A stretch of DNA of 64,000 bases, from NCBI RefSeq assembly GCF_042683665.1, contig NZ_JBHUOO010000003.1; one strand, 5' to 3'. This document shows positions 9,167 to 17,838 of this stretch, in pieces (the first letter of the stretch is position 1; each line of letters begins with the position of its first letter). The stretch comes from Leeuwenhoekiella polynyae (GTDB lineage Bacteria; Bacteroidota; Bacteroidia; Flavobacteriales; Flavobacteriaceae). The notes beneath the pieces were generated by a model. It was not told where the DNA came from, did not search any database, and worked only from the letters and a program-made list of their open reading frames with translations. A program made the position numbers and the translations under genes.

Positions 9167-10233
9167 TGAGGCTTTTAATTTCCAGATCAAAATTGGTTTA
9201 TTGGCTTTTAGGGCTAGTGGTTTTGATGCTTGGTATTTTAGCACCTTTTTATTTACCCGAACGCTTTTTTTATGACGCAATAGTTATTGCCGAAGATTTT
9301 TATAATGAGAAAGGTTTTTGGCGCAGTTACCCGGTGACGATGCTCTTTTACGATATTACGGGGTTGGGTAGTTTATCTTTTTCATTAGTTGCATTGCTAC
9401 AGCTTCCGGTGTTGTTGTTAATCATTTACAAATTGGGCATCCCTGAGCGTTTTGCAAAGCTAACTGTACGTAATGTTTTAGCCTATTCTTTGATACTGAT
9501 GCTGGCTTTTTTTGTATCAATGCCTTCTAAAGAGTTCATCACATTTATCTTTATTGCGCTTGTTCCTTTTCTTCTTAAACAGCAGTATTTCAGCTTTTCA
9601 AAAACCATAATTTTAATTTTTTTGAGCCTGTTTGTTTTTGGTTTTTGGTATCGCCCGTATTATGTTTTGATACCCATTATTGCAGGAGTTATTTATGTGA
9701 CGAGTTTGATCAATTTTAAACGAAAAGTGCTTACCGGTATTTTTTCGGGATTGTTAATCGCAATTTTTTTAAGTCTGTCATACGGACTTGTAAAGGGTGA
9801 ATATTTGTCTCAAAGTACTCGCGAAACGCTTAATGAAGAACGTCTGGGAGAAGAAGCTACAAATTCTGCAATTACATCGCCGCTAAAGACTGATACCTGG
9901 TATGGGGAGACCTACGGTGTCGTTTATGGTTTTGTGTCTGTAAATGTACCTGTAAATGGTTTTAAACACCTTTTTGAGCCGCAAATCGTGTTGTTTGTTT
10001 TTTGGCAATTGATTCTTACACTGTATCTGATGTTTTTATACCGAAATTGCCTTGCAAAGCGGAAACGCTATTCCTATGAAATATGGGCTTTTTATCTTGT
10101 TTTCGCTTATTTTATCATTCAAGGGATTTTTGAGCCCGACTTAGGTTCTGCAGTTAAACATAAAATAGGCATATTGCCGTTGCTTTATTTTGCATTGTAC
10201 TATGATAGTTTCAGAAAGGACATACCGGTTTAG
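9166..10233 (+). CDS. Polytopic membrane protein of the polysaccharide locus
   Basis: About 355 residues with roughly 9-10 predicted membrane helices and one loop at about 210-270 rich in polar residues (STRETLNEERLGEEATNS). I do not recognise a family. Its position between a flippase and an O-antigen-ligase-like gene suggests a polymerase, or an EpsG-like polysaccharide protein. The ATG at 9166 overlaps the preceding TGA (TGATG); the TTG at 9163 adds only one residue and is not preferred. It overlaps the next gene by 32 bp. Confidence 0.7.
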   Translation: MRLLISRSKLVYWLLGLVVLMLGILAPFYLPERFFYDAIVIAEDFYNEKGFWRSYPVTMLFYDITGLGSLSFSLVALLQLPVLLLIIYKLGIPERFAKLTVRNVLAYSLILMLAFFVSMPSKEFITFIFIALVPFLLKQQYFSFSKTIILIFLSLFVFGFWYRPYYVLIPIIAGVIYVTSLINFKRKVLTGIFSGLLIAIFLSLSYGLVKGEYLSQSTRETLNEERLGEEATNSAITSPLKTDTWYGETYGVVYGFVSVNVPVNGFKHLFEPQIVLFVFWQLILTLYLMFLYRNCLAKRKRYSYEIWAFYLVFAYFIIQGIFEPDLGSAVKHKIGILPLLYFALYYDSFRKDIPV

Positions 10234-11485
10234 TTACAATGCGTGGCTTACTATTCTTGCGGTTTCTCTGATTTTTAGAGTTCCGGCAACGATACTGTTG
10301 ATTCTTTTTATCGTGTACAATCTTGTGTTTTTTAAGAGACTGAAATTTACCAGAAAACGCCTCTTTTTTATGCTGCTGATTGCGAGTCCGTTTTTGTTAG
10401 ATCTCCTGTTTTTTTGGAATAATGAGGTCTTTACTGAAGGTATAAAGCACGCCGAAAAGCGCGTGAGTCTCTTACTTCTGCCATTATTTATTTTAAGCCA
10501 AAATCACCGACTCAACACAATTTTAATCTTACGCTATTACGCTTTGGCAACTACGGCAATTCTAAGTTTTTGCCTGATTAGGTTTGCGATAATTTCTCCG
10601 GAATTATTCAATAAATACCTTAACGGAATCGACCTTTGGGAAATGGGCTACGAATTTGCTAGATCGATAAATATGCACGCGCCGGCACTCAATATGCACG
10701 TGGCATTTGTAATGGTTATTAACTTCTACTTTTTTAAAGAAGCTCTGGGGCAGATTCGAAAAACACATATAGTTTGGCGTTTTGTGTTTTTTCTATTTTC
10801 ATTAATCGTGTTGTTTTATATTAACACTAGACTGGCAATTGTAAATGCTTTTTTCGGAATTATTTTAGTCAGTTTCTTCGGAAATAAAACTGTTTTTTCA
10901 GCTAAATCGTTAAAAAAACTAGCAGTTGGTTTAGCGGTTTTTATAGTTTTGGGAATCGGTTTTGTAAAACTCTTTCCGTACAATATTCAAAAATTCTCTG
11001 ATGTTACGTTTGCACATCTCGATAAGGTGGGGAAACTAGATCAGCTAGAAAATCCCGAAGCCGAAGCATTTAATGGCTTAGTAACCCGATTGAGCATTTG
11101 GAAATCCAGTTTAGAAGTTGCGTTAAAAAATCCGGTGATTGGAGTAGGGGCAGCAGATGGGAAACAGGAAGTGGTTGCCTATTTTAAAGATACAAACCAG
11201 CAGTTTTTGGCAAAATATGAGTTTCCTGTTCACAATCAGTATCTTGATTTTTGGATAAAATTCGGTATTCTCGGGCTTGCGGTTTCCCTGCTTTATGTGT
11301 TCTTGTTTTTGTACATAGGTATTGCTTCGCGACAGGTTTTATGTGTATTCTTCTTTATACTTTTTGCCAGCGCAAATTTTGTAGATGATTTTTTAATTCG
11401 TTTTGACGGTATTGTTTTTAGTGGAATCTGGCTTTCGATTTTCACTAAAAATGCTTTAGATATTAAGCTTGATAAATTGAAATAA
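10202..11485 (+). CDS. O-antigen ligase/polymerase-like membrane protein (WaaL/Wzy superfamily)
   Basis: Polytopic membrane protein with about 10-12 helices. A large loop carries RLSIWKSSLEVALKNPVIGVG, followed by HNQYLDFWIKFGILGLAVSLLY. This is the Arg...NPxxGxG...HNxYL signature of the O-antigen ligase family (Pfam Wzy_C type). It would polymerise or ligate lipid-linked glycans in the periplasm. The ATG at 10202 lies inside the preceding gene; a TTG at 10190 is also possible. The 3' end overlaps the oppositely oriented GT4 gene by 23 bp. Ligase and polymerase cannot be separated by sequence. Confidence 0.82.
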   Translation: MIVSERTYRFSYNAWLTILAVSLIFRVPATILLILFIVYNLVFFKRLKFTRKRLFFMLLIASPFLLDLLFFWNNEVFTEGIKHAEKRVSLLLLPLFILSQNHRLNTILILRYYALATTAILSFCLIRFAIISPELFNKYLNGIDLWEMGYEFARSINMHAPALNMHVAFVMVINFYFFKEALGQIRKTHIVWRFVFFLFSLIVLFYINTRLAIVNAFFGIILVSFFGNKTVFSAKSLKKLAVGLAVFIVLGIGFVKLFPYNIQKFSDVTFAHLDKVGKLDQLENPEAEAFNGLVTRLSIWKSSLEVALKNPVIGVGAADGKQEVVAYFKDTNQQFLAKYEFPVHNQYLDFWIKFGILGLAVSLLYVFLFLYIGIASRQVLCVFFFILFASANFVDDFLIRFDGIVFSGIWLSIFTKNALDIKLDKLK

Positions 11486-12542
11486 GCTTTTTAAAATTTA
11501 TACAGCTGTTGAATAAAAGTTTTGTTCGCTTTGCCGCAGCTTTGCCCATTTTTTCTCGTATTTCTAATGGTTTTAGAAGCTTTAGAGCTTCATCAAACTC
11601 CTCCAAATTTTCAAATAAAAATCCTGTTTTCCCCGAAGCTACAATGTCTTTGTTCCCAATAATATTTGTTGCAAGAATAGGGATCTTACGTGCCGAAGCT
11701 TCAAGCAACGCAAAGGGCAAACCTTCCCACAAGGAAGTTTGTAAATACAGATCTAGCTTTTCCAATTTGTGTAAACCTTCAGCTTGCTTGTTAAACCATC
11801 CTGTGATTTTAATATTGGGTGCAGTTAAGCGTTTTCTAAGTTCGCCATCGCCTATCCAGATAAATTTAATATCGGGATAGGCAAGCGCAATTTGATTGAA
11901 TAAATCAGGATTGCGGGCATAGGTGATTCGGCCTAAAATACCTATCGTTTTAATTTCAGTGTTTACCTTTAAATTCTTTCTGAGTTCAGGATCGTTCTTA
12001 ATTCCATTTCTTACCAGCAGCGTAGATCCTATTTTTTTAGCATGAGTTAATTCGGTATCACCACAAGCGATGAGCGTACCGCCACTTAACTTTTGACTCA
12101 AAAATTCGATGAGATAAAAAGCAGATCTTTTTAAAGCACCAATATCTTTTCGCAAGAATGAAAATCCGTGTGGTGTATAAAATAATTTTGCCTTTACTGA
12201 AGGTAAAAAAATATGAGCAAATCTACCAAGAATTCCCGCTTTAGAAGAATGTAAGTGCAACACATCTGGGTTGATTTTAAGAAGGACTTGTCTGATACCT
12301 TTAAAGGCATTCCAGTCTTTTTTCAGACTAATTTCGCGTTGCATCGGCAAACAGATTAATCGCGTATCAGGATGAAAATCTTTCACAATTTGTTTGAGAT
12401 TAACTTCTTTACGCTGATCGCTATAAATTACCGTAACCTCAAGGTTTGGATCTTTACACAGTACATGCGTCAGATTGATAAAGTAACTGTAAACACCACC
12501 ACCTAAGGCTTCTACAATATGAACTACTTTCAATTTATTCAT
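11463..12542 (-). CDS. Glycosyltransferase family 4 protein
   Basis: GT-B fold retaining glycosyltransferase, 359 residues, cytoplasmic. The N-terminal domain has the glycine loop VEALGGGVYSYF and the HLHSSKAGILGRF segment. The C-terminal domain has the nucleotide-sugar motif E-x7-E in EGLPFALLEA. The donor and acceptor sugars are unknown. The gene is opposite to its neighbours and its tail overlaps the ligase-like gene by 23 bp. A divergent intergenic stretch of 188 bp separates it from the sugar-phosphate transferase, whose partner in glycan assembly it probably is (inference). Confidence 0.87.
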   Translation of the reverse strand: MNKLKVVHIVEALGGGVYSYFINLTHVLCKDPNLEVTVIYSDQRKEVNLKQIVKDFHPDTRLICLPMQREISLKKDWNAFKGIRQVLLKINPDVLHLHSSKAGILGRFAHIFLPSVKAKLFYTPHGFSFLRKDIGALKRSAFYLIEFLSQKLSGGTLIACGDTELTHAKKIGSTLLVRNGIKNDPELRKNLKVNTEIKTIGILGRITYARNPDLFNQIALAYPDIKFIWIGDGELRKRLTAPNIKITGWFNKQAEGLHKLEKLDLYLQTSLWEGLPFALLEASARKIPILATNIIGNKDIVASGKTGFLFENLEEFDEALKLLKPLEIREKMGKAAAKRTKLLFNSCINFKKLISIYQA

Positions 12543-12681
12543 GTAAAACAGGGTAGATCTTTGGGGTTTCTATTGCTGTAAACATACAAGATTGCTAGAG
12601 AATCAAGTAATAAATAAGTATAGATAACTTTCGTTTTTTATCTATTGACAAATATTAGCTTTACAAACCTATTTCTTTTAT

Positions 12682-12689
12682 TAAATTTG
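12682..12689 (+). promoter_or_regulatory. -7 element (TAAATTTG)
   Basis: TAnnTTTG match 42 bp before ATG 12731, in the divergent region between the GT4 gene and the initiating transferase. No clear -33 TTG at 19-21 bp. Confidence 0.45.
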
Positions 12690-12730
12690 ACTCGTTTAAC
12701 CAAATCCAATTTGCTCCAAGCTGCCCGCTT

Positions 12731-14083
12731 ATGAACGTAAAAGGAACTAAGCATAATTATCTATTACAACCTGTTGTATGTTTTATAGATATAGTTACCC
12801 TTCTCATTTTAAGTCTTTTATTTGACTTTTCTACTGCTAATTATAAACTTTTTGCGGTATATATAACTTTTGCTTGGCTGATCACAACGGTGGGTTTTGG
12901 TTTTTACAAAGTATATCGCTTTACACCTTTAGTAAAAATTCTTGCTAAGCTTTTTAGACAATTTTTACTATTGATTTTATGCCTGTTTACTTTTTTTGGC
13001 ATCTTTAACGAAATCGATATAGCTGCTTCAGCAGTATTAGAATATGCGTGTTTAGCACTGGGAATAATTACACTACTAAAAATTTCAATATTTAACCTGC
13101 GGAAGAAATACCGAAAGCAATTAGGAAGAGATACGATACGGGTAATTATTCTAGGCAAGAACTCAAAAACGGAACAACTCAAAAACTTTTTCAGATACAA
13201 CCCCGCATACGGGTTTCAGTTTGTTGAGAATTTTGATTTGAGAAGCAAAGAAGTAAGTGTTGATGATGTGATCAATTTTACGGTAAAGAATTCAGTTCAT
13301 CAGATCTATTGTTCTGTCGCAGAGTTAAAGAATAAAGAAATAAAAAAACTGATTCAGTTTGCTGATAACAATCTAGTCGCATTAAAATTCCTACCGGATA
13401 ACAAAGATATTTTTACTAAAAAGATGGATTTCCAATACTATGGAATCACACCCATACTGGCCTTGAGAACTTTGCCCATCGATACGCCTATTAATTTATT
13501 TCTAAAACGTCTTTTGGACATTGTTGTTTCATCTCTTGTCATTGTGTTTATTCTATCTTGGCTTACACCGTTGTTGGCTATTATCATTCCTTCAACTTCA
13601 AAAGGCCCACTCTTCTTCAGGCAGAAGCGTAACGGTATAGACGGAACAGAATTTTACTGTTATAAATTCCGGTCTATGACCGTGAATAAAGAGGCTAATA
13701 ATCTACAGGCTTGTAAAAATGATATGCGAACCACTAAACTGGGTAAATTTTTGAGACGAACCAGTATTGATGAGTTACCCCAGTTTTACAATGTTTTTCT
13801 AGGCGATATGTCTGTGGTAGGTCCACGACCGCATATGGTAAGTCACACACATTCCTTTAAAAATCAGGTAGACAAGTTTATGGTGCGTCATTTGGTTAAA
13901 CCAGGAATTACTGGCTTAGCACAAGTAAGCGGCTATCGCGGCGGAATAGAAACCAAGCTAGATATTAAAAACAGGGTGCGTTTTGACATATTTTATGTGG
14001 AAAACTGGTCTATTCTAATGGATCTGCGTATTATAGCCAAAACATTTTTCCAAGTGATTTATGGCGATAAAAAAGCCTATTAG
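12731..14083 (+). CDS. Undecaprenyl-phosphate sugar-1-phosphate transferase (polyprenyl glycosylphosphotransferase)
   Basis: Initiates glycan assembly by moving a sugar-1-phosphate from a nucleotide sugar to undecaprenyl phosphate. The N-terminal half has four membrane helices and a CoA-binding-like Rossmann segment (about 138-230, RVIILGKNSKTEQL). The C-terminal half is a bacterial sugar transferase domain, with a re-entrant helix at about 263-290. Conserved motifs are FRQKRNG, CYKFRSM, RRTSIDELPQFYNVFLGDMS, VGPRPH and GITGLAQVSGYRG. At 450 residues it has the WcaJ/EpsE length. It overlaps the GT2 gene by 23 bp. Confidence 0.9.
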   Translation: MNVKGTKHNYLLQPVVCFIDIVTLLILSLLFDFSTANYKLFAVYITFAWLITTVGFGFYKVYRFTPLVKILAKLFRQFLLLILCLFTFFGIFNEIDIAASAVLEYACLALGIITLLKISIFNLRKKYRKQLGRDTIRVIILGKNSKTEQLKNFFRYNPAYGFQFVENFDLRSKEVSVDDVINFTVKNSVHQIYCSVAELKNKEIKKLIQFADNNLVALKFLPDNKDIFTKKMDFQYYGITPILALRTLPIDTPINLFLKRLLDIVVSSLVIVFILSWLTPLLAIIIPSTSKGPLFFRQKRNGIDGTEFYCYKFRSMTVNKEANNLQACKNDMRTTKLGKFLRRTSIDELPQFYNVFLGDMSVVGPRPHMVSHTHSFKNQVDKFMVRHLVKPGITGLAQVSGYRGGIETKLDIKNRVRFDIFYVENWSILMDLRIIAKTFFQVIYGDKKAY

Positions 14084-14831
14084 CGACCCACCGTTGGTTT
14101 CCATTGTGACACCCAGTTTTAATTCTGAAAAGTTTATTGCTGAAACCATTGCGTCTGTTCAAAATCAGACGATCACAGACTGGGAACTGCTCATTGTTGA
14201 TGATGCTTCGTCAGATGATACGGTTACGCACATAAATAAATTAAAAACTGAAGATGTCCGGATAAAATGTTTTCCCTTAACTGAAAATAAAGGTCCAGCT
14301 AACGCTAGAAATTTAGGAATCAAAAATGCTCAGGGAAAATACCTGACTTTTCTAGATGCAGATGATATTTGGTTTTCTGAGTTTTTAGAAACCAGCATTG
14401 CTGAAGCAAAAAAGCACCATTTTGTTTTTGCCTCCTACCAACGCTTAGATGAAAATCTGAACCCTTATTTATCAGATTTTATCGTGCCTAAAAAGGTGAA
14501 TTACACAGATATTTTAAAAAGTAATTCCATCAGTTGTTTGACGGCTTTTTTAGATATTGATAAGTTGGGCAAAAAATATATGCCGCTTATTAAAAAACGC
14601 CAGGATATGGGGTTGTGGTTACAATATTTAAAAGAAATAGATATTGCTTACGGCATTCAAAAGCCTTTGGCGATTTATAGAATCAGAAGAAATTCGCTCT
14701 CCAGAAATAAAAAAAGCCTACTCAAATATCAATGGAAATTTTACCGGGAAGTTGCAGATTTATCAGTTGTAGAATCTGCCTATTATATGATCTGCTGGGC
14801 GTATAAAGGCTTTATCAAATACCAAAATTAA
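14061..14831 (+). CDS. Glycosyltransferase family 2 protein
   Basis: GT-A fold glycosyltransferase of 256 residues. The start of the domain is LVSIVTPSFNSEKFIAETI, followed by LLIVDDASSDDT and the metal-binding DxD region FLDADDIW. It begins inside the sugar-phosphate transferase gene, so both are translated from one message, and it probably adds a sugar to the lipid carrier in the cytoplasm (inference). The 3' end overlaps the convergent adenylating-enzyme gene by 4 bp. The specific sugar is unknown. Confidence 0.88.
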   Translation: MAIKKPISDPPLVSIVTPSFNSEKFIAETIASVQNQTITDWELLIVDDASSDDTVTHINKLKTEDVRIKCFPLTENKGPANARNLGIKNAQGKYLTFLDADDIWFSEFLETSIAEAKKHHFVFASYQRLDENLNPYLSDFIVPKKVNYTDILKSNSISCLTAFLDIDKLGKKYMPLIKKRQDMGLWLQYLKEIDIAYGIQKPLAIYRIRRNSLSRNKKSLLKYQWKFYREVADLSVVESAYYMICWAYKGFIKYQN

Positions 14832-16126
14832 AACGCGCGTCTAAACTGTTTCAATTTACCGCGGTTGCTTCGGTCTAAAGATGATTTTTTATTGATGTTA
14901 ATCTGAATATTTCCGCCTAAATGAACGCCTATCGCTCTTTTTATTTTTTCAATTTCAGCATTTGAAAACGCTATACCAGCAACATAATCTATCGTAAAAG
15001 TATCGGGCTGATTTTGGACGATCACAAACTCTTTTACGTTTGCAGTGTCTTTAATTATTTCTTTAGTCACATAATAAAAAGAAAGTGCAGGAATTTTTTT
15101 TCCGTCTGGAAGCAGCGCAAAATCACCTGTTCTTCCTTCTAATTTTGTCAGAACGAGTTGATTATTTACAAAATCGAGCGTCCCTAAATCTCCTATTTCA
15201 TAACGAATAAAAGGATGTGCATTGTTGAAAAGAGAAGTCACAACTATTTTCCCAGAGGTTCCTTTAGGAACCGGTTTATTTTGCTCGTCTAAAATTTCAA
15301 CATATTGCAATCTGCTATCAATTTTTAGAGCATTTTCTGCAGGACCAAAAGCGAGAATCCCAGTTTCAGAAGAACCGTATTCATTAAGAATTTGTACACC
15401 AAATTGCTTTTTTAATAATTCTAAATCCTCCTTAAAAAGCATTTCTGCAGTTACAATACAATGCGTTAGGCTAGGGCAGAGGTCTTTTAAAATCAGCTTT
15501 TTTTCTCCCAAATACTTTGCAAAAAGTACCAATACACTGGTATAGCCGTTGAGATGCCCAAATTTCTTAGATTGAAAACGCGTAATAAACTGATCAAAAT
15601 TTTCTGAAGTAGTATTAAATATTGAAAACCGATAGCGGTTACTCAGCAAATCTTTTAACCGCTCTTTATAATGTGGTAATCCGTGATTTGGGATGCCATA
15701 AAATCGTGCTTCGTATGAGCTGTTGAGGTCTAAGTTGTTTAACTTATATAAATCGCTAATAGAAGCCCAGGTGAGCGCGTGTGCAAATTTATCTTTGGCA
15801 AAAATAAACGGATGCCCTGAAGAACCAGATGTTTTATGAATGTGTATATTTTTTGCAGAAAATCCTTTTGACAACCGATTTAGCAAGGGTTGCTGTAAGT
15901 CTCGTTTGGTCAAAACCGGTAAATCTTCCCAATTTTGAGGTTTATCTTGCACTAAAGTTGAATAAAACAGATTGTTTTTAAGATGAAACTTTAAAATTTC
16001 GGTCTTTTTTTCTTCAATATACCCCTCATAATCTTCAGTTATGTGCTTATTATACTCCTCCAGTTCTTTTTTCGCGGCAGCGATATCATATCCGGTAAGC
16101 TGTAAACTGAGGTTGGTTAAATTCAC
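14828..16126 (-). CDS. Phenylacetate-CoA ligase-like / CapK family adenylating enzyme
   Basis: 432-residue member of the ANL superfamily in its PaaK/CapK branch. The ATP-binding P-loop is HKTSGSSGHPFIFAKD, the second motif is NEYGSSETG, and the third is YEIGDLG. CapK-type proteins lie in many polysaccharide loci, where they are thought to activate an acyl group for glycan decoration; the genuine phenylacetate pathway is absent here. The start is GTG at 16126. Its tail meets the GT2 gene with a 4-bp overlap, and it is divergent from purD (70 bp). Confidence 0.82.
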   Translation of the reverse strand: MNLTNLSLQLTGYDIAAAKKELEEYNKHITEDYEGYIEEKKTEILKFHLKNNLFYSTLVQDKPQNWEDLPVLTKRDLQQPLLNRLSKGFSAKNIHIHKTSGSSGHPFIFAKDKFAHALTWASISDLYKLNNLDLNSSYEARFYGIPNHGLPHYKERLKDLLSNRYRFSIFNTTSENFDQFITRFQSKKFGHLNGYTSVLVLFAKYLGEKKLILKDLCPSLTHCIVTAEMLFKEDLELLKKQFGVQILNEYGSSETGILAFGPAENALKIDSRLQYVEILDEQNKPVPKGTSGKIVVTSLFNNAHPFIRYEIGDLGTLDFVNNQLVLTKLEGRTGDFALLPDGKKIPALSFYYVTKEIIKDTANVKEFVIVQNQPDTFTIDYVAGIAFSNAEIEKIKRAIGVHLGGNIQININKKSSLDRSNRGKLKQFRRAF

Positions 16127-16160
16127 AAGACTAAAATTAGTAGGTCAATTTACAAACATT

Positions 16161-16168
16161 TATTTTTG
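16161..16168 (+). promoter_or_regulatory. -7 element for purD (TATTTTTG)
   Basis: TAnnTTTG match 28 bp before ATG 16197. No good -33 element. On the other strand a near match (TAATTTTA, about 16131-16138) may serve the divergent adenylating-enzyme gene. Confidence 0.5.
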
Positions 16169-16196
16169 ACGCTTAAACAAATCTTAAGCTATTACG

Positions 16197-17468
16197 ATGA
16201 ATATTCTCATTCTTGGTGCTGGTGGTCGTGAACACACCTTTGCCTATAAAATTGCACAGAGTTCTAAATGTGATCGTCTTTTTGTAGCTCCCGGGAATGC
16301 CGGTACTGCTGCATTAGCCACAAATGTAGAAATTGGTGTGACCGATTTTGAAGCCATTAAAAAACTAGTGCTTGATGAGAACATCACGATGGTAGTTGTA
16401 GGACCAGAAGATCCGCTGGTACACGGGGTATATGACTTTTTTAAGAACGATGCAGCACTTAGTGAGATTGCTGTAATTGGTCCGTCAAAACGCGGAGCCT
16501 TGCTAGAAGGAAGTAAAGAGCGCGCTAAAGAATTTATGGCGATGTACAATATCCCGACAGCAGCTTACGAAAGTTTTAAAGCCGAAAGCCTGGAAGCGGG
16601 TAAAGCATTTTTAGAAGAATTGAAGCCTCCGTATGTACTAAAAGCAGACGGATTAGCAGCCGGAAAAGGTGTTGTAATTCTGAATGATCTCGATGAGGCA
16701 AAAGCTGAATTAACCGACATGCTGACCAATAAAAAATTTGGTGCAGCAAGTGAAACGGTTGTGATTGAAGAGTTTTTAGATGGTATAGAGTTGAGTGTTT
16801 TTGTACTTACCGATGGTAAAAATTACATCACGCTACCTACGGCAAAAGATTATAAGCGTATTGGTGAAGGTGATAAAGGTTTAAATACCGGCGGAATGGG
16901 AGCAATCTCTCCGGTACCTTTTGCAGACGCTTCCTTAATGGAAAAAATAGAAAATAGAATCATCAAGCCTACGGTAGAAGGTTTAAAAACTGAAGAGATA
17001 GAATACAAAGGTTTTATTTTTATTGGTTTGATCAAAGTAGGAGATGAGCCTAAAGTGATTGAATATAACGTGCGTATGGGCGACCCAGAAACAGAAGTTG
17101 TACTTCCTAGAATTAAAAATGATCTGGTATCAGTCTTTGAAAAAGTGGCTGCTCAAAAATTAGATGAGGTTGAGCTTGATCTGGATCCGCGATCTGCTGC
17201 GACTGTAATGCTTGTAAGTGGTGGGTATCCTGAAGCTTATCAAAAAGGCAAAGTACTTACCGGCAGTGAAGATGTTGAAGATTCTTTGGTTTTTCACGCA
17301 GGTACAAGCTTAAAAGATGGTGATGTTGTTACGGCTGGTGGACGGGTAATGGCTGTAACTTCATTAAATGATGATTTTAGAGAAGCACTTAAAACTTCTT
17401 ATACTAATATTAAGAAGATCAGATTTGATCAAATGAATTACCGTACAGATATAGGTTTTGATCTATAA
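16197..17468 (+). CDS. purD: Phosphoribosylamine-glycine ligase
   Basis: GARS enzyme of purine biosynthesis: 5-phosphoribosylamine + glycine + ATP to GAR. 423 residues, normal full length for a stand-alone PurD. The N-domain opens with MNILILGAGGREHTFAYKI. The ATP-grasp domain has the ADGLAAGKGVVI loop, EEFLDGIELSVF, LNTGGMGAISPVP, and the metal-ligand region EYNVRMGDPETEVVLPRI. It has its own -7 element and a terminator just after, so it is probably monocistronic. Other pur genes are not in the window. Confidence 0.97.
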   Translation: MNILILGAGGREHTFAYKIAQSSKCDRLFVAPGNAGTAALATNVEIGVTDFEAIKKLVLDENITMVVVGPEDPLVHGVYDFFKNDAALSEIAVIGPSKRGALLEGSKERAKEFMAMYNIPTAAYESFKAESLEAGKAFLEELKPPYVLKADGLAAGKGVVILNDLDEAKAELTDMLTNKKFGAASETVVIEEFLDGIELSVFVLTDGKNYITLPTAKDYKRIGEGDKGLNTGGMGAISPVPFADASLMEKIENRIIKPTVEGLKTEEIEYKGFIFIGLIKVGDEPKVIEYNVRMGDPETEVVLPRIKNDLVSVFEKVAAQKLDEVELDLDPRSAATVMLVSGGYPEAYQKGKVLTGSEDVEDSLVFHAGTSLKDGDVVTAGGRVMAVTSLNDDFREALKTSYTNIKKIRFDQMNYRTDIGFDL

Positions 17469-17488
17469 GATTAAAAAAAGATAGCTTT

Positions 17489-17516
17489 AAAAAAGCCTGC
17501 TATCAGCAGGCTTTTT
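17489..17516 (+). terminator. Intrinsic terminator after purD
   Basis: Stem AAAAAGCCTGC / GCAGGCTTTTT with loop TATCA, followed by CTAAT. It has A-runs on the left, so it can also stop minus-strand transcription from the DUF6341 gene. Confidence 0.9.
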
Positions 17517-17541
17517 CTAATATGTTGTATTCAAGATTATT

Positions 17542-17757
17542 CTAACCGTGAATGTTGTGATGTTCGTCTTTATCAAATTTGTTTAATTGTAGACACCAGT
17601 ATGTAAATGCACACGCAGCTATAATGATAAAAACAAAGTTTAATAAGTTTGCGGCAAACCAGCTGCTGTCTTGTAAACTACGGATTGCATCTAGAGGTGC
17701 AAACGCTACGTTGACAAAAAAATCTTGAATTCCGTAAAATAAATCTTTCAATTCCAT
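17542..17757 (-). CDS. DUF6341 family small membrane protein
   Basis: 71-residue protein with one central membrane helix (about 38-57, LLNFVFIIIAACAFTYWCLQL) and a short charged, His-containing tail. The start MELKDLFYGIQDFFVNVAFAPLDAIRSL fits the flavobacterial DUF6341 family as I know it. Function unknown. It is divergent from the DUF6427 gene, a common neighbour in this group. A -7 element TATTTTTG on the minus strand (17819-17826) lies 62 bp upstream. Confidence 0.8.
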   Translation of the reverse strand: MELKDLFYGIQDFFVNVAFAPLDAIRSLQDSSWFAANLLNFVFIIIAACAFTYWCLQLNKFDKDEHHNIHG

Positions 17758-17818
17758 AATTGTATACTTTTACAACGTGATTACCACACTTGCACATTTT
17801 ATTTTAATTCGTGCAATG

Positions 17819-17826
17819 CAAAAATA
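17819..17826 (-). promoter_or_regulatory. -7 element for the DUF6341 gene
   Basis: Minus-strand TATTTTTG matching TAnnTTTG, 62 bp before the start at 17757. Confidence 0.4.
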
Positions 17827-17838
17827 GAAAAAACTAGA

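Noticed and set aside
11509..11880. 123-codon frame antisense to the GT4 gene
   Set aside because: The minus-strand GT4 protein has the E-x7-E motif and full length; the plus frame has no family features.
15222..15545. 107-codon frame antisense to the CapK-like gene
   Set aside because: Overlaps the P-loop and core of a well-supported enzyme; no independent support.
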